6,063 nt of DNA from Desulfitobacterium sp. (GTDB taxonomy: Bacteria; Bacillota; Desulfitobacteriia; Desulfitobacteriales; Desulfitobacteriaceae): positions 1 to 6,063 of the forward strand of contig JAAZLD010000065.1 in the NCBI GenBank assembly GCA_012799495.1, in the 5' to 3' direction. Each line of letters begins with the position of its first letter. The first letter of the stretch is position 1. Both the position numbers and the translations under genes were made by a program. The notes under the pieces were generated by a model, which worked only from the letters and a program-made list of their open reading frames with translations, was not told where the DNA came from and searched no databases. Below, one piece after another: positions 1 to 6,043 of this stretch.

Positions 1-36
1 AGGTGAGAAGCGGATGGCTTCTACTTGAACATAGTT

Positions 37-65
37 ATTATATTTCCTTTTGAAGTATTTGTCAA
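37..65 (-). promoter_or_regulatory. Perfect-consensus sigma-A promoter reading out of the window (probable infC operon promoter)
   Basis: On the minus strand TTGACA (65-60) and TATAAT (42-37) are separated by exactly 17 nt, an unmismatched housekeeping promoter. It lies just after the thrS stop codon, so it drives a gene beyond the left edge. Transcription should begin near position 30. The first transcribed bases hold a small inverted repeat, AGAAGC/GCTTCT (22-17 and 11-6, 5-nt loop), which could be the first helix of a structured leader. In many clostridia thrS is followed by infC-rpmI-rplT, whose leader is controlled by L20, so this is the likeliest target. The promoter is seen directly; the target gene is inferred from synteny. 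Confidence 0.85.
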
Positions 66-128
66 ATGAAATTATCTGCTTTTGCTTTTTTTATTTTCTC
101 TTAGTTTCCATTTTTCCTCTTCAAAAGC

Positions 129-2045
129 TTATACTAACCGCTTTTTACTAGCAATCTCCTCTTTTACCAAAGCAATGAACTCATCAACTGAAAGCTTTTC
201 TCCTGCGTTACCTTGGCCATAGCGACGTACTGCCACAGAGTTAGTTTCTGCTTCTTGATCACCGACTACTAGAGCAAAAGGAATTTTTAAAGTTTGGGCT
301 TCCCGGATTTTATAACTAATCTTCTCTCGACGATCATCCACTTCCGCCCGAATATCCAGCTCATTAAGGCGCTCCCGGAGAGCTTGAGCATATTCCTCAT
401 GACGGTCACTAATAGGCAGAATCCGTACTTGGACAGGTGCCAGCCGTGTTGGAAAAGCTCCCGCATAATGCTCTGTAAGCAAAGCGATATATCTTTCTAT
501 ACTACCATAGACTACCCGATGAACCATTACAGGACGATGTTTTTGACCATCTTCACCTATATAGGTAAGATCAAATTTCTCCGGCATTTGGAAATCTAAT
601 TGGATAGTTCCACACTGCCAAGTCCGGCCTAAGCAATCCTTTAAGTGAAAGTCAATTTTTGGTCCATAGAAGGCTCCATCTCCAGGATTAATCTTGTACT
701 CCAGACCTTTAGCCTCAAGAGCTTCTTTAAGAGCATTAGTGGCCATTTCCCAGGTTTCGTCGGAACCCATGGAATCTTCAGGACGAGTAGAAAGTTCCAC
801 ATGGTACTCAAAACCAAAGATTTTATAGAAATGATCTACCAATTCGATAACTCCGATGACTTCCTCTTTAATTTGGGAAGGGAGCATAAAGATATGAGCA
901 TCATCCTGAGTAAAGTTGCGCACTCGTAATAGACCGTGTAAAGCTCCAGATAATTCATGACGATGGACAAGTCCTAGTTCCCCTATCCGCAAAGGAAGAT
1001 CCCGGTAACTTCTCAACTGTTGCTTATACATGATCATGCCCCCGGGGCAATTCATGGGTTTGACAGCAAAATCCTCGTCATCAATCTTTGTAGTATACAT
1101 ATTGTCTTTATAGTGATCCCAGTGACCAGAGTTTTCCCAAAGGGTACGACTTAGGATAATGGGAGTTTTGATTTCATGATAACCTCTCTTACGGTGTTCT
1201 TTCCGCCAGAAGTCTTCCAATTCATTCCGCAAGATCATTCCCTTAGGATGAAAGAAAGGAAAGCCAGGCCCTTCGTCATGAAGACTAAATAGATCCAGTT
1301 CTAATCCTAGCTTGCGATGATCCCTACGTTTGGCCTCTTCAAGTTTAAAAAGATAATCATCTAAGTCTGCTTTTTTAGCCCAGACTGTACCATAAATCCG
1401 CTGAAGCATTTTATTCTTTTCACTACCTCGCCAATAGGCGCCAGCTAAATTCATCAGTTTAAAAGCTTTAATAGTTTTTGTGGAAGGAATATGGGGACCA
1501 GCACAAAGATCTGTAAACTCTCCTTGAGTATACATAGAAATCACTGCATCCTCAGGTAGATCTTCAATAATCTCTACTTTGTATTTTTCTCCCCGCTCTG
1601 CAAAAAACTCGATGGCTTCATCCCGAGAGATTTCTCGACGTTGATATGTGTTATTTTCCTTCGCTAAACGACGCATTTCTGCCTCGATTTTCTCCAAGTC
1701 TTCAGGAGTAAAAACATGTTCGGAATCCACATCATAATAGAAGCCATTTTCAATAGCAGGGCCAATTCCTAATATAGTGCCAGGATAAAGCTTCTGGATA
1801 GCTTCTGCCATAAGGTGCGAAGTGGAGTGGCGAAGGATCTCTAGCCCTTCTTCACTATCTATAGTGATAATCTCTACCTCCGCATCTTTCTCTAAAGGTG
1901 TAGAGAGATCTCTAGCTTCTCCATTGATTTTACCTGCTACTGCAGCTTTAGCTAGCCCTCTGGAGATGGAAGCTGCTAAGTCTGCAAGAGTTGTTCCCTG
2001 CTCCACTTCCCGAATGGAGCCATCTTTTAATGTTACTTTTACCAT
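129..2045 (-). CDS. thrS: Threonyl-tRNA synthetase (ThrRS)
   Basis: Class II aminoacyl-tRNA synthetase of the cytoplasm that charges tRNA-Thr with threonine using ATP and edits mischarged Ser-tRNA-Thr. Numbering from the 2045 ATG (638 aa, full length for bacterial ThrRS), the domains run as follows. An N-terminal TGS domain covers about 1-62. The editing domain carries HSTSH (H73, H77) and CAGPH (C181, H185). The catalytic core has the zinc ligands C333 (MNCPGG), H384 (DDAHIF) and H509 (VMVHR), motif 2 around LRVRNFTQDDAHIF and motif 3 GSIER. The C-terminal anticodon-binding domain starts near PTRLAPVQVRILP. All expected active-site residues are present. Start choice: an in-frame ATG at 2054 also exists (641 aa), but AAAAGGAG abuts it with no spacer, whereas it sits 9 nt before the 2045 ATG. 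However, as I recall it, B. subtilis ThrS also has a few residues before MVK. Regulation is by the T-box leader upstream. No clear intrinsic terminator follows the gene. Confidence 0.98.
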   Translation of the reverse strand: MVKVTLKDGSIREVEQGTTLADLAASISRGLAKAAVAGKINGEARDLSTPLEKDAEVEIITIDSEEGLEILRHSTSHLMAEAIQKLYPGTILGIGPAIENGFYYDVDSEHVFTPEDLEKIEAEMRRLAKENNTYQRREISRDEAIEFFAERGEKYKVEIIEDLPEDAVISMYTQGEFTDLCAGPHIPSTKTIKAFKLMNLAGAYWRGSEKNKMLQRIYGTVWAKKADLDDYLFKLEEAKRRDHRKLGLELDLFSLHDEGPGFPFFHPKGMILRNELEDFWRKEHRKRGYHEIKTPIILSRTLWENSGHWDHYKDNMYTTKIDDEDFAVKPMNCPGGMIMYKQQLRSYRDLPLRIGELGLVHRHELSGALHGLLRVRNFTQDDAHIFMLPSQIKEEVIGVIELVDHFYKIFGFEYHVELSTRPEDSMGSDETWEMATNALKEALEAKGLEYKINPGDGAFYGPKIDFHLKDCLGRTWQCGTIQLDFQMPEKFDLTYIGEDGQKHRPVMVHRVVYGSIERYIALLTEHYAGAFPTRLAPVQVRILPISDRHEEYAQALRERLNELDIRAEVDDRREKISYKIREAQTLKIPFALVVGDQEAETNSVAVRRYGQGNAGEKLSVDEFIALVKEEIASKKRLV

Positions 2046-2054
2046 CGTTTTCAT

Positions 2055-2062
2055 CTCCTTTT
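2055..2062 (-). promoter_or_regulatory. thrS ribosome binding site deciding the start
   Basis: AAAAGGAG on the minus strand directly touches the ATG at 2054 but lies 9 nt upstream of the ATG at 2045. Normal SD spacing therefore selects 2045, giving a protein that begins MVKVTLKDG. Confidence 0.7.
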
Positions 2063-2176
2063 CTCATTCATTAATAAAGTAAAATAAGCCTATCAAAAAG
2101 ATAACCTAATTAATAAATAAATAAAGTGATAAATAGATACATAAATATACAAGTTGAAAATAAAAGCTTGTTAATG
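2055..2176 (-). other. AT-rich leader spacer between T-box terminator and thrS
   Basis: About 120 nt, very AT-rich, with a run of TTTATT-like repeats near 2107-2150 (plus strand: taataaataaataaa). I see no second T-box, no convincing promoter and no ORF. A weak TATC/GATA hairpin (around 2089-2106) is too small to call. It could be an unstructured ribosome standby or RNase-sensitive segment, but nothing in the sequence proves this. Confidence 0.5.
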
Positions 2177-2212
2177 AAAAACAAAAAACTCTCATCCCAT
2201 ATGGGACGAGAG
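2177..2212 (-). terminator. T-box intrinsic terminator in the thrS leader
   Basis: CTCTCGTCCC pairs with GGGATGAGAG around an ATAT loop (10 bp, one G-U pair) and is followed by TTTTTTGTTTTTC, a classical rho-independent terminator on the minus strand. Its 5' arm contains the CGTCCC segment also needed by the antiterminator. Confidence 0.93.
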
Positions 2213-2473
2213 CATTATTCCCGTGGTTCCACCCAAGTTAAAGTAAGCTTCATTCAATAAAAACTCAAATAATAATTCAAGTAGTAATAAAAGCTTCCTT
2301 TCTCTTTGACTCCCTTAACGCGGGTCACGTCTGAACCTACTTATTTCAGCTCAGCACTCAGGGGTGGTTTTCCTCTGTTCTATGTGAGAGATGCTTCCAG
2401 CCACGACATCTCCTCTCTAGCCACAAATCAAACAGACTACTTTCCCCATCATCGTTTTGATGCAGATTATTTT
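2177..2473 (-). ncRNA. T-box riboswitch (threonine) controlling thrS
   Basis: This leader senses uncharged tRNA-Thr and prevents premature termination when charging is low. In RNA order (right to left) it shows the following. The Stem I landmark GATGATGGGGAAAGTAG is near 2453-2437. A distal Stem I arm pairs GAGATG (2412-2407) with CATCTC (2393-2388) around a GGCTGGAAGC loop. A specifier region AAAACCACCCC has ACC (Thr, 2368-2366) followed by the conserved purine A. GAGTGCTGAGCTGAA comes next, then the GTAGG...CCCGCGTTAA segment, and finally the T-box sequence GGGTGGAACCACGG (2234-2221). The bulge TGGA would pair with a tRNA 3' end whose discriminator base is U. CGTCCC (2208-2203) can pair either with the T-box (antiterminator: ACG/CGT plus TGGG/CCCA) or within the terminator, which gives the switch. 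The specifier is read by eye; the threonine identity also fits the downstream gene. Only one T-box copy is present. Confidence 0.95.
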
Positions 2474-2479
2474 CACTCA

Positions 2480-2509
2480 ATTATAAACCTCTCCTAATCC
2501 CTTTGTCAA
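2480..2509 (-). promoter_or_regulatory. Sigma-A promoter of the thrS T-box leader
   Basis: Minus-strand TTGACA (2509-2504) and TATAAT (2485-2480) are both perfect hexamers with an 18-nt spacer. The predicted start near 2473 lies just before Stem I of the T-box. The -35 hexamer overlaps the ytxC stop codon (2508-2506), so thrS has its own promoter placed inside the end of its upstream neighbour. Confidence 0.88.
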
Positions 2510-3390
2510 ATCTTTTGGCAAATAGGACAATCTCCCGTACAATAATGAACTCGACCTTCAAAAACTTTACAAATAGTTTCTAAAGTATCTTCATATCCTT
2601 CATATTTAATATGCAAAAAAATCTTCCTAGGGGAAACAGCAATCAGAGCACTAACTAATAAATCCTCAAAGGTCAGCTCAGGAGAGTTATTATCCATTAA
2701 GGATAGTTCATCCATATATTTCTTAGTTATTTGTTTACCACCTTCATCATATAAGTTAAACTTACCCTTTTTTGTTATACCTACATGTAAGGTGTGGAGT
2801 TTAGGCTCCTGGGAATCTACGTATGACTTCAATAGTTCGATAAATTCCACATATTCAGTTTCAATAATATGTTCATTAACTACATAAGCCACAGCTTTCT
2901 GGAGTTCCTCACGGTAATCTTTAGCCCGAAAACGCAGGAAACCCTCTACATCAAAAATCCGTTGAGTATCAAAGCATTTGAGGATTTGATTTACTAAAGA
3001 GGCCTTTCGATGAATACGATAGCCTTTCCACTCCTTAGATTCCTCATTTAAATACTGCAGAGCCTTTTCAAAAACTGTAACTGTTTCTTCCCGCTTCATT
3101 TTGTATTTATTTCTTAGGAGCCAACGAATATGATCTTTTTCCCAATTTTGTAGAATAGTTTCCGCAATGGCATTAGCCAAGTAATAACTATGTATTTTTT
3201 TCGTAGTCTCCCGTTCTTTTTCATCTAAAACCTCATCCACTTTAAAATGACAATCAATCAACCAACGTTTTCCTTGTTTGTATTCATACATAATAATGGG
3301 TAGCTTTTCCTGTTCTTGAAGCCGTCGCAGACGTTCAGTAAAACTATCCCGATAATATTGAGTTCCTACCTGCACCGAGTGTTGTTCCAC
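2506..3390 (-). CDS. ytxC: Putative sporulation protein YtxC
   Basis: Member of the YtxC family, described as conserved across endospore-forming Firmicutes; its biochemical role is unknown. Recognised by the family's conserved C-terminal half: FLRFRAKDYREELQKAV, then EYVEFIELLKSYVDSQEPK, a short GKFNLYDEGG strand region, FEDLLVSALIAVSP, and a final ETICKVFEGRVHYCTGDCPIC. The family usually sits directly upstream of thrS, as here and in B. subtilis. The last residues contain three cysteines (C284, C288, C291 from the GTG start; C-x3-C-x2-C). I see no signal peptide or membrane segment, so it is probably cytoplasmic. Start choice: the longest ORF begins at an ATG at 3435 (309 aa) with no SD. 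GTG at 3390 (294 aa) has GGAGGG 8 nt upstream and is preferred. The N-terminal half is charged and helical-looking. Confidence 0.88.
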   Translation of the reverse strand: MEQHSVQVGTQYYRDSFTERLRRLQEQEKLPIIMYEYKQGKRWLIDCHFKVDEVLDEKERETTKKIHSYYLANAIAETILQNWEKDHIRWLLRNKYKMKREETVTVFEKALQYLNEESKEWKGYRIHRKASLVNQILKCFDTQRIFDVEGFLRFRAKDYREELQKAVAYVVNEHIIETEYVEFIELLKSYVDSQEPKLHTLHVGITKKGKFNLYDEGGKQITKKYMDELSLMDNNSPELTFEDLLVSALIAVSPRKIFLHIKYEGYEDTLETICKVFEGRVHYCTGDCPICQKI

Positions 3391-3398
3391 CCTGGCAT

Positions 3399-3404
3399 CC
3401 CTCC
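3399..3404 (-). promoter_or_regulatory. Strong SD supporting a GTG start for ytxC
   Basis: GGAGGG on the minus strand lies 8 nt before GTG at 3390. It falls inside the longer reading frame from ATG 3435, which itself has no SD. This is the main evidence for the shorter protein. Confidence 0.6.
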
Positions 3405-3411
3405 ATAGTAG

Positions 3412-3440
3412 AGTATATGAGAAAGGTTCGCCCATCTTGC
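3412..3440 (-). promoter_or_regulatory. Possible sigma-E-like promoter for ytxC
   Basis: CATATACT (3419-3412) differs by one base from the sigma-E -10 consensus CATACAMT. GCAAGAT (3440-3434) is a poor -35 match at a 14-nt spacing. Transcription would start about 7 nt downstream, right before the GGAGGG SD, which fits the GTG start. The weak -35 keeps this tentative; mother-cell expression would suit a sporulation gene. Confidence 0.25.
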
Positions 3441-3507
3441 GACCAATAAATAGCCATATATTCCCTACTATTGCCAGGTTTCTAATCCCCTATTCCTACC
3501 GAACTGC

Positions 3508-3555
3508 AATAAATAAATATAGAAGAGGTGAAAGCACTAACTTGTAGCTTTCACC
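3508..3555 (-). terminator. Probable terminator of the activase/ACS-like/cooC-like operon
   Basis: A perfect 9-bp stem GGTGAAAGC/GCTTTCACC (3555-3547 with 3535-3527) with an 11-nt loop is followed on the minus strand by TCTTCTATATTTATTTATT. The tail is U-rich but interrupted, so termination may be partial. It lies 45 nt after the cooC-like stop codon. On the plus strand no U tract follows, so it serves leftward transcription only. Confidence 0.55.
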
Positions 3556-3599
3556 GAATCTCTACTTCACTCTATTAAGCTTTTTATGATGTTAGTATT

Positions 3600-4391
3600 T
3601 TATAGTATATTTTTCACTATTTCTCTAACATCATTCAGTGCCCTGGAATCTTCAGGTAGATCTACTAAAGGAACTCCCATCAAATCATATTCAGCTATCT
3701 TATCATCTTGTGGAATCATTCCCAAGACATCGATACCGATTTTTTCAGCAGCTTGTTCTAAAAGGCTCTGGTTATTTGTCACCCTATTAAAGACCACACC
3801 GAATTTATTACAGTCCAGAACCTTTTCCTCTGTTATCATTTTCTTTATATGCTCAACAGTTTGCAACCCTCGTGCTGATGTATCCGTTAATATAACTAAT
3901 GTATCTACCATACTCATAACTTGACGATTGATCTGTTCCAGTCCGGCTTCCCCATCAATAAGGATGGTATCAAAATTCTCGGAAAGAATTCCAATAGATT
4001 TCTTCAATAAATCGTTAACGGAACAAAAGCACCCTTGTGAATCTGTCCGGCCCATTGCTAAAAATGCCATACCATCATCTTCATAGAGGGTATCGAATAC
4101 TAGGTAATCTAATTTTTGAGATAATTCAATCTGGTCTGCCTCAAATCCATTACGGGCAGTATCAATAATAAGATTGCGAATATCACCTATTGTTTTATTA
4201 ACTGTAATTCCCATTGTATTAGGTAATCCCATAGCTGGATCTGCATCAACAATTAGTAAGTTACCTGCTTTTTGACTTTCCTTTAGGCATCTTGCCAGCA
4301 TAGCTGTAAAAGCAGTCTTCCCGACACCGCCTTTACCACATACGGCTATCACATTTTTATTGTTAGTTTTCTTTTCGAGCTTCTTATCCAT
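3600..4391 (-). CDS. CooC-type P-loop ATPase (nickel/metallocluster maturation factor)
   Basis: SIMIBI-class ATPase of the MinD/ParA superfamily, closest in appearance to CooC, which helps insert Ni into the C-cluster of CO dehydrogenase, and to its relatives that serve acetyl-CoA synthase. Visible motifs in the 263-aa protein: deviant Walker A GKGGVGKT (19-26, with signature Lys20), VDADP (48-52), a CxC motif GCFC (C121, C123) matching the metal-binding CxC at the CooC dimer interface, DGEAG (146-150, Walker B/switch region), and NRVTN (202-206) in the nucleotide-base recognition region. Length is typical. There is no membrane-targeting helix as in MinD. AAAGG lies 9 nt before ATG 4391. It is the last gene of the three-gene run, 65 nt after the ACS-like gene, with a hairpin terminator downstream. 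No CO dehydrogenase is in view, so its client is unknown. A role in loading metal into the products of this cluster is inferred. Confidence 0.85.
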   Translation of the reverse strand: MDKKLEKKTNNKNVIAVCGKGGVGKTAFTAMLARCLKESQKAGNLLIVDADPAMGLPNTMGITVNKTIGDIRNLIIDTARNGFEADQIELSQKLDYLVFDTLYEDDGMAFLAMGRTDSQGCFCSVNDLLKKSIGILSENFDTILIDGEAGLEQINRQVMSMVDTLVILTDTSARGLQTVEHIKKMITEEKVLDCNKFGVVFNRVTNNQSLLEQAAEKIGIDVLGMIPQDDKIAEYDLMGVPLVDLPEDSRALNDVREIVKNIL

Positions 4392-4456
4392 ATTGTCTTT
4401 CCTTTCACATAAATAATTAACTATATACCTTGCTACATTTATATTACTGCTCTACT

Positions 4457-5197
4457 TTAACTGGCGCCCATTTTTCTTATATTGTCACACACGGTTTTAT
4501 CTTTACAAGAACCACAATGTCCACCGGGAGCGCATTTAAGGATATCTACTCCTCTTTCTCGCCAAATCCGCTCTTTTATTCCACGGGCAATTTCCCTAAC
4601 GTCAATGCCTATCTGATTCAATTCTCTTATATCTTCTTTCGAACTAGTAATAAATAAAACCTCAACAGATTCTACCTTAGGCAAAATCTCTTTTATATGC
4701 CAAATCAAAACTGAGCCCAATCCTTTAAAATTAAAACCTTTTTTTGCAGCATCCTTACTAATTCTACACCAAATATTTTCCGTAGTACTCCGAATCATGT
4801 ACCCTTCGATCAAATCCGAGATATTAAGATTTTGGTTCAATAAATAATAATCTTCTTCAGTTAGATCCTTTCCTCCTACAAGAATAACCTGACCGAAGGG
4901 GAGCACCTTTGAAGAAGATTCATTTACATCTTCTCCAATTAAAGTAATCTGTTCATGCTTTATTAAGTCGGGGTTATCTGAATAAAGAGTGAATGAGGAT
5001 GAGCCCACTTCTGGACTACCTAATTCAAGAAATACTTCACTTTTGAGAACAATATTGGATCCCTTTTTCCCTTCTAACTTTAAGGTTAATGATTTTCCTA
5101 GTTCGTTTAAATCTTGTAATGCTGGCATCACTCGCTCTTTACCGGTTTTTTCAACGAACTCTCTAATCCTATCAATGTGTAGATCATACACTGACAT
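4457..5197 (-). CDS. Small protein resembling the acetyl-CoA synthase (AcsB/CdhC) middle domain with a C-terminal four-Cys motif
   Basis: A 246-aa protein without an assigned function. Residues about 54-190 resemble, from memory of the family, the middle region of the acetyl-CoA synthase beta subunit: VFLELGSPE, ITLIGEDV, LPFGQVILVGGKDLTEEDYY, IEGYMIRSTTENIWCRISKD, then FKGLGSVLIWHIKEILPKVESVEVLFIT. In real ACS (about 700 aa) this region leads into the A-cluster domain. Here the protein ends soon after, in C222-x5-C228-x2-C231-x5-C237 (KCAPGGHCGSC...C), a pattern suited to one [4Fe-4S] cluster. The CGC motif that holds the distal nickel in ACS is absent, so it cannot be a normal acetyl-CoA synthase. 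It has no signal peptide or membrane helix. AAGGGGG lies 6 nt before ATG 5197, and the gene starts 37 nt after the activase stop. A role as an Fe-S or corrinoid-docking adaptor is inference. Homology is called by eye and moderately secure. Confidence 0.65.
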   Translation of the reverse strand: MSVYDLHIDRIREFVEKTGKERVMPALQDLNELGKSLTLKLEGKKGSNIVLKSEVFLELGSPEVGSSSFTLYSDNPDLIKHEQITLIGEDVNESSSKVLPFGQVILVGGKDLTEEDYYLLNQNLNISDLIEGYMIRSTTENIWCRISKDAAKKGFNFKGLGSVLIWHIKEILPKVESVEVLFITSSKEDIRELNQIGIDVREIARGIKERIWRERGVDILKCAPGGHCGSCKDKTVCDNIRKMGAS

Positions 5198-5234
5198 ATT
5201 GATCCCCCTTTACAACTTAGGGTGCCCTTAACCA

Positions 5235-6029
5235 TTATGCATTAGCTGCTTTTTTTAATGCTCTATCCCTTGCAAAAAGAGCCGCTCCTAAAGCACCTGC
5301 TATTTGAGGGTTAATCGAAAGGTCCTTAATCTCAACCCCTAAATGTATTTCCAGATACTTTGTTAAAGCTTTATTACGTGCACAGCCACCAGTCATAACA
5401 ACATCGGGTTTGATCCCCATTTTATAAGCCATAGAGTGAATTCTACGGGCAATAGAATCATGAATCCCAGCGGCTATATCCTTTGCATCAACTCCTGTGT
5501 TGATCAATGTAACAACTTCTGATTCAGCAAATACACTACATTGTTTTGTGATATTGACTGGGTTATCCGATGCCAAAGCAAGTTCGGAAAGTTCATCGAT
5601 GGTACAATCTAATGCCCTTGTCATTGCCTCAAAGAATCTACCTGTTCCGGCAGCACATTTATCATTCATACTGAATTCGAGAACTTTTCCTTGATTGCTT
5701 AATGTTATAACTTTGCAATCTTGTCCTCCTATATCAACTATCATTCTTGCATCTGGGTAGCTCCAATGGGCACCCCGAGCATGGCAAGTAATTTCTGACA
5801 TATTATCTTGAATAAAGGATACTCCCGCTCGGCCATATCCTGTCCCTACAACATATTCAACATCTGAAATTGATAACCCAGCTTTTTCTAAAGCATCATT
5901 TAGTACTGTTTGAGCAGTAATTTCCGGGCTTCTGGTGGAATTTGTAACTGCCCAGGAAAGAATTTTATCATCTTTTAATATAACTGCCTTGCCAGTGGCC
6001 GATCCTAAATCACAACCGCATACAATCAT
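5235..6029 (-). CDS. BadF/HgdC-type ATP-dependent activase (2-hydroxyacyl-CoA dehydratase activator family)
   Basis: Homodimeric ASKHA-fold ATPase with one [4Fe-4S] cluster shared between subunits. It uses ATP to push a low-potential electron into a partner such as a 2-hydroxyacyl-CoA dehydratase, benzoyl-CoA reductase or double-cubane-cluster protein. From the 6029 start (264 aa, normal for the family): phosphate-1 loop DLGSATGK (7-14), GTGYGR (62-67), phosphate-2 DIGGQDCK (99-106), cluster ligand C125 in NDKCAAGTGRF, second ligand C164 in TKQCSVFAESEV, and adenosine motif TGGCARN (213-219). All hallmark residues are present, so it should be active. Start choice: AAGGAG (6043-6038) is only 2 nt from ATG 6035 but 8 nt from ATG 6029. 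First gene of the visible run. Its partner is not in the window and would be expected upstream, past the right edge. The substrate is not predictable from the activase alone. Confidence 0.92.
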   Translation of the reverse strand: MIVCGCDLGSATGKAVILKDDKILSWAVTNSTRSPEITAQTVLNDALEKAGLSISDVEYVVGTGYGRAGVSFIQDNMSEITCHARGAHWSYPDARMIVDIGGQDCKVITLSNQGKVLEFSMNDKCAAGTGRFFEAMTRALDCTIDELSELALASDNPVNITKQCSVFAESEVVTLINTGVDAKDIAAGIHDSIARRIHSMAYKMGIKPDVVMTGGCARNKALTKYLEIHLGVEIKDLSINPQIAGALGAALFARDRALKKAANA

Positions 6030-6037
6030 ATTCATTA

Positions 6038-6043
6038 CTCCTT
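6038..6043 (-). promoter_or_regulatory. Activase ribosome binding site favouring ATG 6029
   Basis: AAGGAG on the minus strand is 2 nt from the first ATG (6035) and 8 nt from the second (6029). The second gives standard spacing and a protein starting MIVCGCDLGS, in line with the short N-termini of this family. Confidence 0.6.

Noticed and set aside
78..128. GCTTTTG/CAAAAGC inverted repeat after the thrS stop
   Set aside because: Only 7 bp with a loop of nearly 40 nt and no U run on the minus strand, so it is not a credible terminator.
294..929. Plus-strand ORFs of 101 and 94 codons inside thrS
   Set aside because: They are antisense to an intact, strongly conserved thrS and have no recognisable protein motifs.
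1822..2082. Plus-strand 86-codon ORF over the thrS start
   Set aside because: Low-complexity Ser/Ala-rich translation antisense to the TGS domain; no supporting signal.
2306..2497. Plus-strand 63-codon ORF
   Set aside because: Lies antisense to the T-box leader, whose RNA structure fully explains the sequence.
3475..3508. TTGCAG followed after 17 nt by ATTAGA as a ytxC promoter
   Set aside because: The -10 element matches the consensus poorly; it is no better than chance in AT-rich DNA.
3586..3924. Plus-strand 112-codon ORF
   Set aside because: Antisense to the C-terminal part of the CooC-type gene and without family features.
5205..5226. TTAGGGTGCCCTTAA palindrome between the activase and the ACS-like gene
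   Set aside because: The arms leave a loop of only about 2 nt and no U tract follows, so neither a terminator nor a clear operator can be supported.
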